The position numbers and the translations under genes were made by a program. Below, piece by piece: positions 1-8,711 of a DNA stretch of 33,955 bases; positions within the stretch are counted from its first letter, which is position 1; every line of letters begins with the position of its first letter. The notes below the pieces were generated by a model. It made no database searches and had not been told where the DNA came from. It worked only from the letters and a program-made list of their open reading frames with translations. Origin of the DNA: Gryganskiella cystojenkinii (Eukaryota > Mortierellomycota > Mortierellomycetes > Mortierellales > Mortierellaceae); assembly GCA_015852425.1 (NCBI GenBank), contig JAAAIG010000151.1:23001-56955 (forward strand), given 5' to 3'.

Positions 1-776
1 AAAAAAAAATTAAAAAAAACTTAAAAAAAAGCGAGGTGAGCCAAGCCAAGCTATTCAAGTCGAAATCAAGATCAAGACCAGACCAGGAGAGTGAAGTCGA
101 GTCAAGAGCAGCAAGAACAAGGAACGATGGTACGGCCCCAGAGGCGTTATGGCGTTAGCCTGTGGTTGATCTATATCATGGGCTGGTGGCGGCCAGCTAA
201 GTGGACAAGATAATCATGAATTTATATCGAACAAGTCAGAGCATCGAAGATATCATGGCCGATCGATTTACTTCGTGTATCGAGGATTACAGAGGAGAAG
301 GTCTCTGGAACAAGCGCTGTTCAAAGACTATAGAATGTGAAAAGGCTGTTGGAAATTACCGCTGTGAGCAAACGTGCTAGACTTGAAGGCCCTGGCACCC
401 ATGTGGAGGGCCATGTACGTAGCAACAATGATTACTATAGTTTTCACCAGGACAAGTCCCGAGTAACAGACGTGAAGGAGATCTACAAGGTCGCAGATGT
501 AAGAGTCAATCAAGCCTACCTGGGAACGACGGTTTTGAACAGGGTGGAGAGAAACCTGGGGATTAGATGCCGTATGTACAAAAGGCTATATGTACAGTAT
601 GGCCCATTTAGGTGTTCAGTGGTGCGTGGTTGCGGGTTATGAAGAAGGGTGCACATGGAAACCGTCTTTGGACGGGGTGTTGCACAAGCACTTTATTATG
701 TTGTTCTACCTGGGCGTTGCTATGCTAGCAGGCAACATAAAAATATACTCCATGTCCGTGAGGGACCTTTCATAAG
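1..776. other. Gene-poor left edge, no supportable gene
   Basis: This stretch starts with an A-rich run and a purine-rich segment (about 30-125). Short open frames exist, the longest on the plus strand at about 337-642 (101 codons from a GTG). None shows a recognisable domain, convincing splice sites or a good start context. I see no coding gene here. Its position beside a degraded retroelement suggests decayed repetitive or intergenic DNA, but that is inference. Confidence 0.4.
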
Positions 777-878
777 AAAAAAAAGAGATGGATGCGAAGA
801 GGTTCGAACCTCTCAAAGGTTTATCGGCAAGCCGATTGTTTTTTTCAAAGAAAGAAGAGAAAAGTTGCTGACACATCC
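777..878 (-). tRNA. tRNA-like Pol III unit, probably a degenerate tRNA or tRNA-derived element
   Basis: Seen on the minus strand: the 5' heptamer GGATGTG (878-872) pairs with the 3' heptamer CGCATCC (796-790) over 7 bp with one G-U, followed by a single A in the discriminator position (789). The 3' arm holds a perfect T-loop (TTCGAAC) inside the 16-bp palindrome 798-813. A 6-bp hairpin (823-836) sits where a long variable arm would be in a class II (Leu/Ser) tRNA. A run of eight T on the minus strand (784-777) begins five bases after the 3' end, as expected of a Pol III terminator. Total length is about 90 nt, also class II size. Against an intact tRNA: the A box is poor (no G18-G19 equivalent), the T-stem has a mismatch with a 7-nt loop, and 8 nt separate the variable-arm hairpin from the T-arm. 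A pseudogene, the head of a tRNA-derived SINE, or chance are all possible. Confidence 0.25.
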
Positions 879-1179
879 GCGAATATTGTTTTCCTTCCGT
901 TGTTCTTGTATGAATACAATGCCTTGTGATGCACTAACAGAGTCATGGAGGCGAAGTCTGTCAAAGCATTCTTTTGGTAAAAAAAAAAATTAATAAAAAA
1001 AATCGCCATCTCAAAAGCAAATGGTCAAAGAAAGATACCCACGGGGGGCGTTGCTTAAAAAAAAGGAAAAAGAAAGGTCCTACCCCTCTCAGCCTTTTTC
1101 ACGACTGGCCTAGTGGAGCAGGATCTAAGGGATCTTCTTAAAGCACAAACAACTATCTGACACCATCAAACTCGGAGCG

Positions 1180-2060
1180 CCTAGAAACGTGTCAAACGAG
1201 CCATCTACGACCCAATGAAATCGAATGGCGTTCTACACTCTCTATCCACGACAAGCGTCCAGTCTACACATACTTCAGCGGGCGTTAAGGACACGACACA
1301 ACGCACACACCATACGAAAAAAAGTACAAGGAGTGCTGCCCACACTCACAGTTATGGCGGCTAGGCACCCAACAATGTACGGCAACGGAGCGTGTTGTAT
1401 GTGCCTTCAAGAGCCTGAGGATAATAACTATCACCTTTGGCGCTGTCATTGTACACAGACCGCACAACGGTTAGCATGTTCGGACGCGATCGGTCAGGTC
1501 AATGACTAGGGCCATGAGGCTATGACCAAGGCCTACAGCGACGCAAGTCGAGGCATGAGGCTCGCCTGCGCCGAGACCCAGATGCTCTTCCTCTCATGTC
1601 ACAACGCTAGTCGCCTATTTCTGATTTGACGGCTTGGACGCCGTCTCACCTGCACCCCTGGACTCGGTCCCTCCTTTGCCAGGTTGTCGATCGGTCGCGG
1701 AGGTCTACATGAGTTTGCTGCCAGTTGCCCTGGTTCCAATCTCGAAAGACCCTCTTCGAAACCTCAACCTCCATCGCGACATCGGTCGCCCGTCGTTTAG
1801 TTCGTTACTTGGACAGGTTCGCCTCTTCCCGCCTACGGAAGACGCGATGCGAGGCCACCTTTGCTCGGGAGAGGTTTAACTCGTAAGTAGAAGCAGTCTC
1901 CATCTGATGGCGACGGCGGCAGGTGGCACGATGGTTCCGGCCTACCGTATCCAGACGGTTATTGTCTGTGTGGTACGATATTAGCAGACCATCGGCACGG
2001 GCTATGTCCTGATCCGCAAGACGACCCCTCGCAGGCAGATCTGCGATTATTCATTTCAAT
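1180..2060 (+). pseudogene. Degraded 3' end of a LINE-type (non-LTR) retrotransposon ORF
   Basis: No intact gene is present, but three adjacent segments read like the C-terminal part of a fungal LINE polyprotein downstream of the reverse transcriptase. Frame 1 at 1225-1506 carries the motif C-x2-C-x9-H-x3-C (residues 57-74 of the segment, ending HLWRC), a typical post-RT zinc-knuckle arrangement, preceded by a basic helix (LQRALRTRHNAHTIRKKVQG). It stops at TAG (1507) in a context where TGG (Trp) would be expected, then stays similar to about 1625. Frame 2 at 1634-1879 continues the same sort of sequence (AEVYMSLLPVALV). Frame 1 at about 1921-2047 carries a second Cys/His cluster, C-x-C-x7-H-x4-C-P (1963-2010). 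The stop codon and frame changes mean it is inactive. Family assignment is from recall of Mortierella-type elements; no RT or endonuclease domain lies in the window. Confidence 0.55.
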
Positions 2061-2511
2061 TCGATGTTGTTATCATTTAGTATTATCAGAAATACGGGGG
2101 AAGATCCATCCTAACACCGTGATGAGCGGTGGCGTTTATTTTGCGGGAATCCTTACGGAGCACGGAGACGCTTCTTAGTTGTCTTAATCGATGTTTACCG
2201 GTTTTAGGGTGGCAGACAAAACGCCATTTTTTGTTAAAAAAAGGTCTGAAGTCACGTGTGTCAATTGTGGCTTAGTCATTAAGTACGAGGGCTGCATGCC
2301 CAAGTGCAAAAGGGATCACATGCGAATCCTTTTCTTCTTACCTCTGAGAACCAGAACCCTGGACCGGAAGTCAATCATCGCATTACCTGGAAAACACTGA
2401 CGAAAACCCACCAAGTAGAACCCGAGACATCAATCAATCCATAAACGACACATTCGATCGTCTAATTAAGCGCGAAAAGGAATCACCACCCCACTCAAAC
2501 CATACAACACA
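2061..2511. other. 5' flank of FIP1, no gene seen
   Basis: Intergenic segment between the retroelement remnant and the FIP1 start. It contains a CACGTG box (2253-2258, in the context GTCACGTGTG) 254 bp before the FIP1 ATG. A short frame at 2191-2400 has four cysteines but no family match and no splice support, so I do not call it a gene. The last 100 bases are A/C-rich, as expected of a fungal 5' UTR. Confidence 0.4.
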
Positions 2512-5009
2512 ATGAGTTCGAATATACCCGACGACGATGACGAGTTTCTCTACGGCTCATCAGGATCGGCCGGCGAGCAAGCTGCCCCCATTGTCAATGG
2601 TAATTGGACTGTTCTGTTTATTTGGAGATCGCCATCATTCCTGTCGTGAATTCCGCGTCTTTGTCAAAAAGTTGAAAATATTCAGGTCCTAACAAATTCG
2701 TCTCCTTATTGTTTCCTCCTTGCTAGCTGCCGACAGCGAAGCATTCGATTTGTACGGCGAGGGAAGCGGGTATGTTTTGAATGCAATTTTGATATTGGCT
2801 GATAGCTCTTTGTTTTTCTGTCTTGTCATTTTTTAATCCATAAATGTTTCTATTTCTTTTTATGCCGCGTGGGATCAGATCGACCACAGGATCAGCAAAG
2901 GTTACCAAGAGTGGTGAAGACAAGGACGAGGACAACGGATCAGAAGAGAATGGGGATGAAGAGTCCGAGGTCGAATCGGAGGAAGAGGATGACGAGTCTG
3001 TGAGTCTCTTTGTTGGATCACATTCAAGCTCATTTTTTTGATAGCTGGGTCTCTTACTCACAACTCTCTTGACTACCTTTTTGTCCCATCTAGGATATCG
3101 AAATTGTTATGGACGATGAAGACAGTAAACCTGACCCAGCTTCAAGGTGAGAATATGAACAATTGTGCAAAATAACACCTTTTTCCCCCCCGTCGACGCC
3201 TATTGGATTTTGGCTCAACAGGATCCTAACAGACTATTTTCTATCATACGTTTTTTTTTGGTTGTGGTAGACAAACCGTTGTAAATATCAAGTCATCTAC
3301 TTTACCAGCAAAACCTGGAGCTACAACAGTCACCAACGCTAATGGAACAGTCGAGGTCATTGCAGCAACAAAACCCGGCGGTGTCGACATCAACGCGGTT
3401 GGAACAATTGATGGAGTCGAGCTCTATGACGTTGATCTTGATGGTAACGACGACAAACCCTGGAGGAAACCCGGCGCAGATTTGACGGACTACTTCAACT
3501 ATGGATTTAACGAGACGATCTGGAGAGCTTATTGTCAAAAGCAAAAAATGATGCGCGAGAACCCATTTGGCGGCAAGGTAAATACATGCTCCTGGTATCC
3601 TTTTTCGCGAATCAGATATACCTATATGCTTACACTAATTTGGGACGATGGCTCAAATAGGGATTCGAATTGGACCCCAAGATGCTAATGGATATGCCAG
3701 ATCTCGGACTCGGGTTGCCAGGAATGCCAGGAATGCCAGGAATGTCCGGTATGCCCGGTATGCCCGGCATGATTCCTGGCATGCCAGGGATGCCCGTTAT
3801 TCCGGGAATGCCTGGGATGGGTATGCCTGGAATGGGTATGCCTGGAATGCCCAACATGATGGGTCGCGGGATGCCCAACATGAACATGAACATGGGCATG
3901 GGCAACAACAATATGATGAACCCAATGAATCAACAACGTTCAGGCCCTGGGGCAGGAAGAGGTGGTGGTGCTGGAGGTGGACGTTTCATGGGCCCTGGTG
4001 GTGCCAATGGACCTCTTGGTGGCGGGCGCAATGACCAGAGCCCATCTTTCCAGCGCAAAAACAGTATCGATGACAACCACTCGAATGATGGCTTCCAATC
4101 AGGCAACAACGGTCCACCTCATTTTGGAGGAGACGGTCCAGGTCGTTTTAACCAAGGCACCTTTGGAGGCAGTGGCCGGGGCGCTGGAGGACCTGGTGGA
4201 TCAGGTTTGCAGGGTGGTATGGGCGGTGCCGGTGGCGCTGGACGTGGACGCGGAGGCCCTCCCATGGGTCGTGGTCAAGGCAACTTCAATAACCAAAACC
4301 AATGGGATGGACCCGCCTTTGGCGGACAGGGACAGGGACAAGGACAGGGACAAGGACAAGGACAAGGGCAAGCGCAATTCCAAGGAGGTCGACCCCCGTT
4401 CAACCCGAACTTCCAACAACAACAGCCTTTCGCTGGACAGACGGGCCAACGGGCTCTAAATGACCGTGATGATCGAGACGATCGACAGAGCCATAGTCCC
4501 GACCGTGATCAACGTAGTATTGTCCGCGAAAGCGGACGTGATAAGGACCGTGATCAGAGTCGAGATCGCACACGCTCGGATCGTGGTGGCGATCGCGAGA
4601 CCAGCCGGGTATCCAGTCGAGATGGCAGCGGTCGTGGTGGCAGTCGAGAGCGAACCTCAAGAAGCGATAGAGATCGGGACCGCGATCATCATAGGTCGGA
4701 CAGGGATCGATCCGAACGGTCTGAACGCTATGACCGATCTGATGACCGTCGGAGTGGCAGCAGCAAAGAGAAAAGCCAATCTGAGAAGGATAAGGTAAGG
4801 CGCGAAATTCTGTGTGCGCTATAATTCCTTTTATTTCAGTGAAAGAGGAGAGGACTTTTTTCATACCGCTATTTGATTACTGAGTCTTTATTTCTTTTCT
4901 CTTATTCTTTGAAATCAAGGAGCGCTGGGATCGGGAAGACGAGATGAGCCGAAAGAGAGGCGCAAGTTCAACACCAAGGGACGATGAGCGGAAGCGTGGG
5001 CGGTACTAA
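2512..5009 (+). CDS. FIP1: Fip1, pre-mRNA 3'-end processing / polyadenylation factor subunit
   Basis: Fip1 is the flexible subunit of the cleavage and polyadenylation factor (CPF/CPSF) that tethers poly(A) polymerase in the nucleus. Seven exons join in frame: 2512-2599, 2727-2769, 2879-2999, 3094-3146, 3271-3577, 3661-4794, 4920-5009 (611 aa), all with GT-AG introns. The start follows an A/C-rich leader and gives an acidic N-terminus ([14 protein letters not shown]), as in the family. The diagnostic Fip1 motif lies at about residues 162-204 ([20 protein letters not shown], then WRAYCQ). After it comes a collagen-like Gly-Met-Pro repeat (about 220-270), a Gly/Asn/Gln-rich part with a GQGQ run, and an Arg/Asp/Ser-rich region (about 470-570). 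That last region resembles the RD domain of animal FIP1L1 more than the short yeast Fip1. Two AATAAA-like signals follow at about 5037-5056. Identity is secure; the first four small exons are supported by frame continuity and acidic composition. Confidence 0.93.
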
Positions 5010-5673
5010 AGAAAATGAACAAAGGACGACCTAAAGAAATAAAAAATTGCAAATAAACAATAAGCTAGAATAATCTTAATCCTATGGCATTGAAATAGCA
5101 AAGTGAGGTCGAGGGAACAACCAAAGAACAACGCGAAAGTTCCACGCAAACGGGACACAAAAAGCTAGGTATGTTGAGGAGCGAAATTGGTGGCAAAGTC
5201 ATCGCTGTGAAGATTTAGACATCAAGAACGGATCTTTGCACGATTCATTTTGTATTGAGAACGCGTCCATTCGATTCCGGCGACTGACAGCATCGTGAGG
5301 GACCAACCGCGGTCGTGAAAGAGCCTTTTTGCGTGTCCCGATTCTAGAGTCCTGACAACGGTTCATTATGACACGCGTGATTAGAAGATTGGTAGCAAAA
5401 GACTGTCGATTAGGTGCTGGGAAGAATGGGTTTCTGAATATGGAGTGTATGCCACCAATTTTAACATTTTCAACAGTTTTCCAGAATGATATTTTTGGGG
5501 TTTGGGTGTCCGTCGTACACGCCGTAACACACAACAACTAAAAAAAAGGGACCACTCTTAGCATGACTTTTACTTTTTTTTTGGAAACTTCCTCCATTTC
5601 TTTTGTCTTCTATGTACAAGTATGAATATCGTGGCTTATTTTTTCCCCCGCTTTCCACCTCTGCTTGGATTCT
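5010..5673. other. Convergent intergenic region between FIP1 and the CENP-B-like gene
   Basis: This segment separates two genes that end towards each other. The left part has AATAAA-like poly(A) signals for FIP1 at about 5037-5056. The right part has long T runs that would be A-rich 3' UTR signals for the minus-strand gene. Short minus-strand frames (5199-5537, 5470-5658) have no recognisable features and no splice support. I see nothing else. Confidence 0.5.
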
Positions 5674-7731
5674 TTACTTGACCCAACTCATCAAATCGGT
5701 CGACTGTCGTTCCTGAGCATGAATCTCGTCCTGCAACCGTCTCGCCATCTCAAACAAGGGACGGTAAAGCTCCACCTCGGCCGGGATGTTCGTGTTCACT
5801 GAATCGATCACGACCCTCACCGCTGCCAGGGACTGGGCCGTCGTCGGGGTTGGTCGACCGGTTGTTGTTGTACCGGGGGGTAGTACTCCCGTTGTCGACG
5901 TCGAACCAGCGGCAGCCACGTCTGCCGAGGTAGGAGAGGAGCTTGACGTCACCGAAGAAGACCCGTTGGCGCTGCTTCCAGATGCTGTTGTCGATGTGGC
6001 GGTGGCCGCGGATTGGAGTATGGCCTGCTGTAATAGATCGGCATGCTGACGCTGTTGATGCACTGCAGCGATCGAGGACAAGACTGAGGATGTCGAGGGA
6101 GAATATCGACCACGTTCGGCGAGTATTCCTGGTGCTGCTGGGTGCTGCATAGGACTGCCGTTGGCGGTGCTGGAGTTGTTGTTGTCGTTGTTGTTCATCG
6201 TTGCATCCTCCTCAGCGGCGACGGTAGCAGCAGGTCTAGTGCTTGCATTGGGACTTGAGAGTCTTGTTGCACCAGGAGCGAGCTTGGACCTCCTGCCTCG
6301 AACCTTGCGGGGTGCGCCCTTGGACGTCAGCGATACTGTCGGGGACCGAACGACATGCCGATCCAGAGTCGTTTGAGAGTGTGCCTTGGCCGCAGCCGCG
6401 ATCGCGACCGCCGCAGCATCGCTACCGGCCATTGCCATTTCAACATCCATGTTGTGGTCATGGGGATGATGGTGGTAGTGCGGTTGACTGCCATCCTCCA
6501 TCTCGTGGTCCATCATCATCATCTCCCTGCTCTCTCGTTGTATTCTTACGGCCATCCCGCGAGCGACTAGTTCCGCATTGGAGGAGAACTGTTGCATTCC
6601 TGCTGGCAAGGGAAATGTGTTCGAGGGGATGACGTGAATACTTTTGGCCTTCTGATGACCTGAACTGTTGCTACTGCTGGCATTCGTGGGACTGGCACCA
6701 TGGCTGCTGCTATTGCTGCCGTTGTTTCCGATAGCATCAGTACTGGTTCCTGCGCCGGCATTGTTGCTGTTGTTGCTATCGCCTTCGTTACCGGCACCGT
6801 TCTCGCCATTATGACCAAGGATATCCAACAACTTGGAGCTCTCCTCCATCAGACTCGCCAAGGACACGGCTCCGGGGGCATTCAAAGAAGTCCCGACGAA
6901 GTTGTGTCGTTTCGTGAAACCCGAGACCCAGCCGTTTGAGAAATTCGGCATCTCCGATTGTTCCCTACCGGGCACCGACTTGATAAACTCGGCGAGCGAC
7001 CGAGCCTTTTCGATAATCATCTTGTAAGAGACATGCAAGTTTCGTTCCTGACATTCATGGACCCAGGCGATCAAGGCATCCTCAAGATCGGAACAGAGGA
7101 CGTCACGTTTGCGTTGCGATCGAAGCTCGGATTCTGTCATGTGGTTGTATCGGTCTTGCTTGCCCAGGATTCTAGAGAGGGTGCCCATGGCCGGTTTTCT
7201 TGCGAGGTTGAAGGCTTCTTGGGCCCAAATGCCGAGCTCTTCAAGAGTAAGTTCCGGGTTGGAGAGACGCTTTTGACAGATTTGTTTGCGATATTCGTTT
7301 GTGAGGATGACATTTCGACCGGTGGACCGGGGGCCGGGTTGGAGAGGTTGAGGGCCTGTTCGGGAGGAGTTTGTCACTGGTGGTGCAAGTGGCTGCGGTT
7401 GCTGCTGCGCCTGTTGCTGTTCTTGTTGGACCAGTAGTTGCGCTTGCTGCTGAGCTTGCTGTTGTTGACGAGTTTGGTGGACCTGCTGGTGTTGTTGTTC
7501 CTGAGCTGCAATCTGTTGCTGTTGCTGCAGTTGCTGAGTGAAGACCTGATGACGCAACTGGTCCATGGTCATGTTCTGAGGCGGAGCAAAGGCTGTAGGG
7601 GCAGTAAGCTGTTGTTCATCCTGAGTGGATTGTTGTGATTGATTGGGAGTGGTGGTAGTGGTGGTGGTGATGGTGGCATTGGTGGCATTGGTGTCGGTTG
7701 CCTTGCCATGAGAGAGCCGTCTTGGAGGCAT
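5674..7731 (-). CDS. Poly-Q protein with CENP-B/Tc5-transposase-type HTH DNA-binding domain, no DDE domain
   Basis: A single uninterrupted frame of 685 residues. Residues 1-135 are very rich in Gln, Thr and Pro. Residues about 139-192 form a pipsqueak/CENP-B N-terminal HTH (NEYRKQICQKRLSNPELTLE, then a second helix ending LSRILGK). Residues about 208-280 form the second, Tc5/CENP-B-type HTH (LEDALIAWVHECQERN, later FSNGWVSGFTKRHNF). In pogo/Tigger transposases and CENP-B a DDE domain follows. Here there is none, only Asn/Ser/His/Ala low-complexity sequence and a conserved-looking C-terminal helix (PLFEMARRLQDEIHAQERQS). This fits a sequence-specific DNA-binding protein derived from a transposase, perhaps a transcription or centromere/heterochromatin factor like fission yeast Abp1/Cbh proteins. 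Target and role are unknown. A palindrome (7902-7923) lies in its promoter. Being intronless is unusual among its neighbours and is compatible with a transposon origin. Confidence 0.8.
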   Translation of the reverse strand: MPPRRLSHGKATDTNATNATITTTTTTTPNQSQQSTQDEQQLTAPTAFAPPQNMTMDQLRHQVFTQQLQQQQQIAAQEQQHQQVHQTRQQQQAQQQAQLLVQQEQQQAQQQPQPLAPPVTNSSRTGPQPLQPGPRSTGRNVILTNEYRKQICQKRLSNPELTLEELGIWAQEAFNLARKPAMGTLSRILGKQDRYNHMTESELRSQRKRDVLCSDLEDALIAWVHECQERNLHVSYKMIIEKARSLAEFIKSVPGREQSEMPNFSNGWVSGFTKRHNFVGTSLNAPGAVSLASLMEESSKLLDILGHNGENGAGNEGDSNNSNNAGAGTSTDAIGNNGSNSSSHGASPTNASSSNSSGHQKAKSIHVIPSNTFPLPAGMQQFSSNAELVARGMAVRIQRESREMMMMDHEMEDGSQPHYHHHPHDHNMDVEMAMAGSDAAAVAIAAAAKAHSQTTLDRHVVRSPTVSLTSKGAPRKVRGRRSKLAPGATRLSSPNASTRPAATVAAEEDATMNNNDNNNSSTANGSPMQHPAAPGILAERGRYSPSTSSVLSSIAAVHQQRQHADLLQQAILQSAATATSTTASGSSANGSSSVTSSSSPTSADVAAAGSTSTTGVLPPGTTTTGRPTPTTAQSLAAVRVVIDSVNTNIPAEVELYRPLFEMARRLQDEIHAQERQSTDLMSWVK

Positions 7732-7901
7732 GGTCTACGATCAAGGTTACGTGGTTGTGTTTTTCGCGTTTTTCGTGCTTCCCTGGCTAAATGGGATTGA
7801 TTTGAAGAAATGGAGGATTGATTTTGTAAATGCGGTCAATTGGAAATGAAAAAGGGAAACGGGCAGCCATGTTTCTTTTTGTGAGGGGTCACGCCCTTTG
7901 T

Positions 7902-7923
7902 ACGTGCGAATAATTTCGTACGT
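7902..7923. promoter_or_regulatory. Imperfect palindrome, candidate protein-binding site in CENP-B-like gene promoter
   Basis: The arms ACGTGCGAA (7902-7910) and TTCGTACGT (7915-7923) are reverse complements at 8 of 9 positions around a TAAT centre. The word GTACGTG occurs twice in the same orientation (7900-7906, 7918-7924). It lies about 170 bp upstream of the minus-strand start at 7731, a suitable distance for an operator. The function is inference only. Confidence 0.3.
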
Positions 7924-8421
7924 GGACCCTACACTCCTTTTGCCACCAAAATTATTTCACTCGCAGATTGGAGAAACCAGAAAACTGGTCGTCGATGACC
8001 CAGGGATGTCATGATAATCGAGTGATCTAGTTGGCATTGCAGTATCAAGTAATCCACTTCATGGTTGGCGTCTTCTCATCCAGAAAAAAGCGGGTTAAAG
8101 AGGGTTTTTATGGAAGTGGGTACCACTTTTGCGGCCAAGACCACCGCACACAACGTTCTTCACCAATACTCTCCAGCTTCGTTAAAGACGACAGTGGAAA
8201 CGCACCTAAGGAATGCAGGGGACTGATGTCCGGGGTTCGTTTACGCTACTTTGATCGTGTTTGGTGCTATAACTTTTACATGTATTGAGCTCCCACCCTG
8301 TCTTTACTTCACTATTTTCTTATGAATCTCATCGACGGCGAAGGACGACAATTTCTTGGACCACCAGCGTGGATCAAATCCGTTTGCAAGAAAACGCGCT
8401 CGAGGCGGGATGAAAAATTGG

Positions 8422-8547
8422 TATCGCTTGCAAGTAGCCTGACAATCCATGAGACCTGCAGGGTTACTTCACGCGATGGTCGACCTCTCTTAAGCTCGTT
8501 CGGTTTGAGTTACTTGATTGTCAGGCTACGGATTACTCCTTGCGATA
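8422..8547. repeat. Inverted repeat with 14-bp perfect arms, possible MITE or hairpin
   Basis: GTAGCCTGACAATC (8434-8447) recurs as its exact reverse complement at 8516-8529, with 68 bp between. Further out, TATCGC (8422-8427) matches GCGATA (8542-8547), so the symmetry extends imperfectly over about 126 bp. No obvious target-site duplication or coding content is visible. It could be a small MITE-like relic or a transcript hairpin in the 3' flank of DRS1. Confidence 0.4.
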
Positions 8548-8711
8548 ATTATTTGAAATGTAAGAGCTTGACGCTGTGCGATAAGTAGGAAAGCATCATC
8601 TATTCTTCAGTGTATATTTATTATGACATGCAAATGCGTAGATGCGGTGGAGGAATGATTGTGGGGGATAAAAAAGAAAGAAGATTCGAGATGAACGCGG
8701 CAAAGAGAGCC

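Larger units (their letters stand above)
7732..8711. other. Intergenic region upstream of the CENP-B-like gene and downstream of DRS1
   Basis: No gene is supportable here; two plus-strand frames (8031-8288 and 8322-8588) have neither family features nor splice context. The region holds an imperfect 9-4-9 palindrome (7902-7923) about 170-190 bp upstream of the CENP-B-like start. It also holds a 14-bp perfect inverted repeat (8434-8447 and 8516-8529). The rightmost part is the 3' flank of DRS1. Confidence 0.5.

Noticed and set aside
337..642. 101-codon plus-strand frame near the left edge
   Set aside because: It begins with GTG, has no recognisable domain and no upstream promoter or splice context. 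It was left as non-coding.
798..813. 16-bp perfect palindrome considered as a stand-alone transcription-factor site
   Set aside because: It is better explained as the T-arm of the tRNA-like unit, given the matching acceptor ends and terminator on the same strand.
2191..2400. 69-codon frame with a C-x2-C-x8-C-x3-C pattern, a possible zinc finger
   Set aside because: The spacing fits no family I know, the flanking sequence is not domain-like, and the frame is short and isolated.
3648..4034. Several overlapping frames on both strands with His/Ala/Arg or Pro/Ile repeats
   Set aside because: These are frame-shifted and antisense readings of the Gly-Met-Pro repeat in FIP1. Repetitive DNA stays open in many frames.
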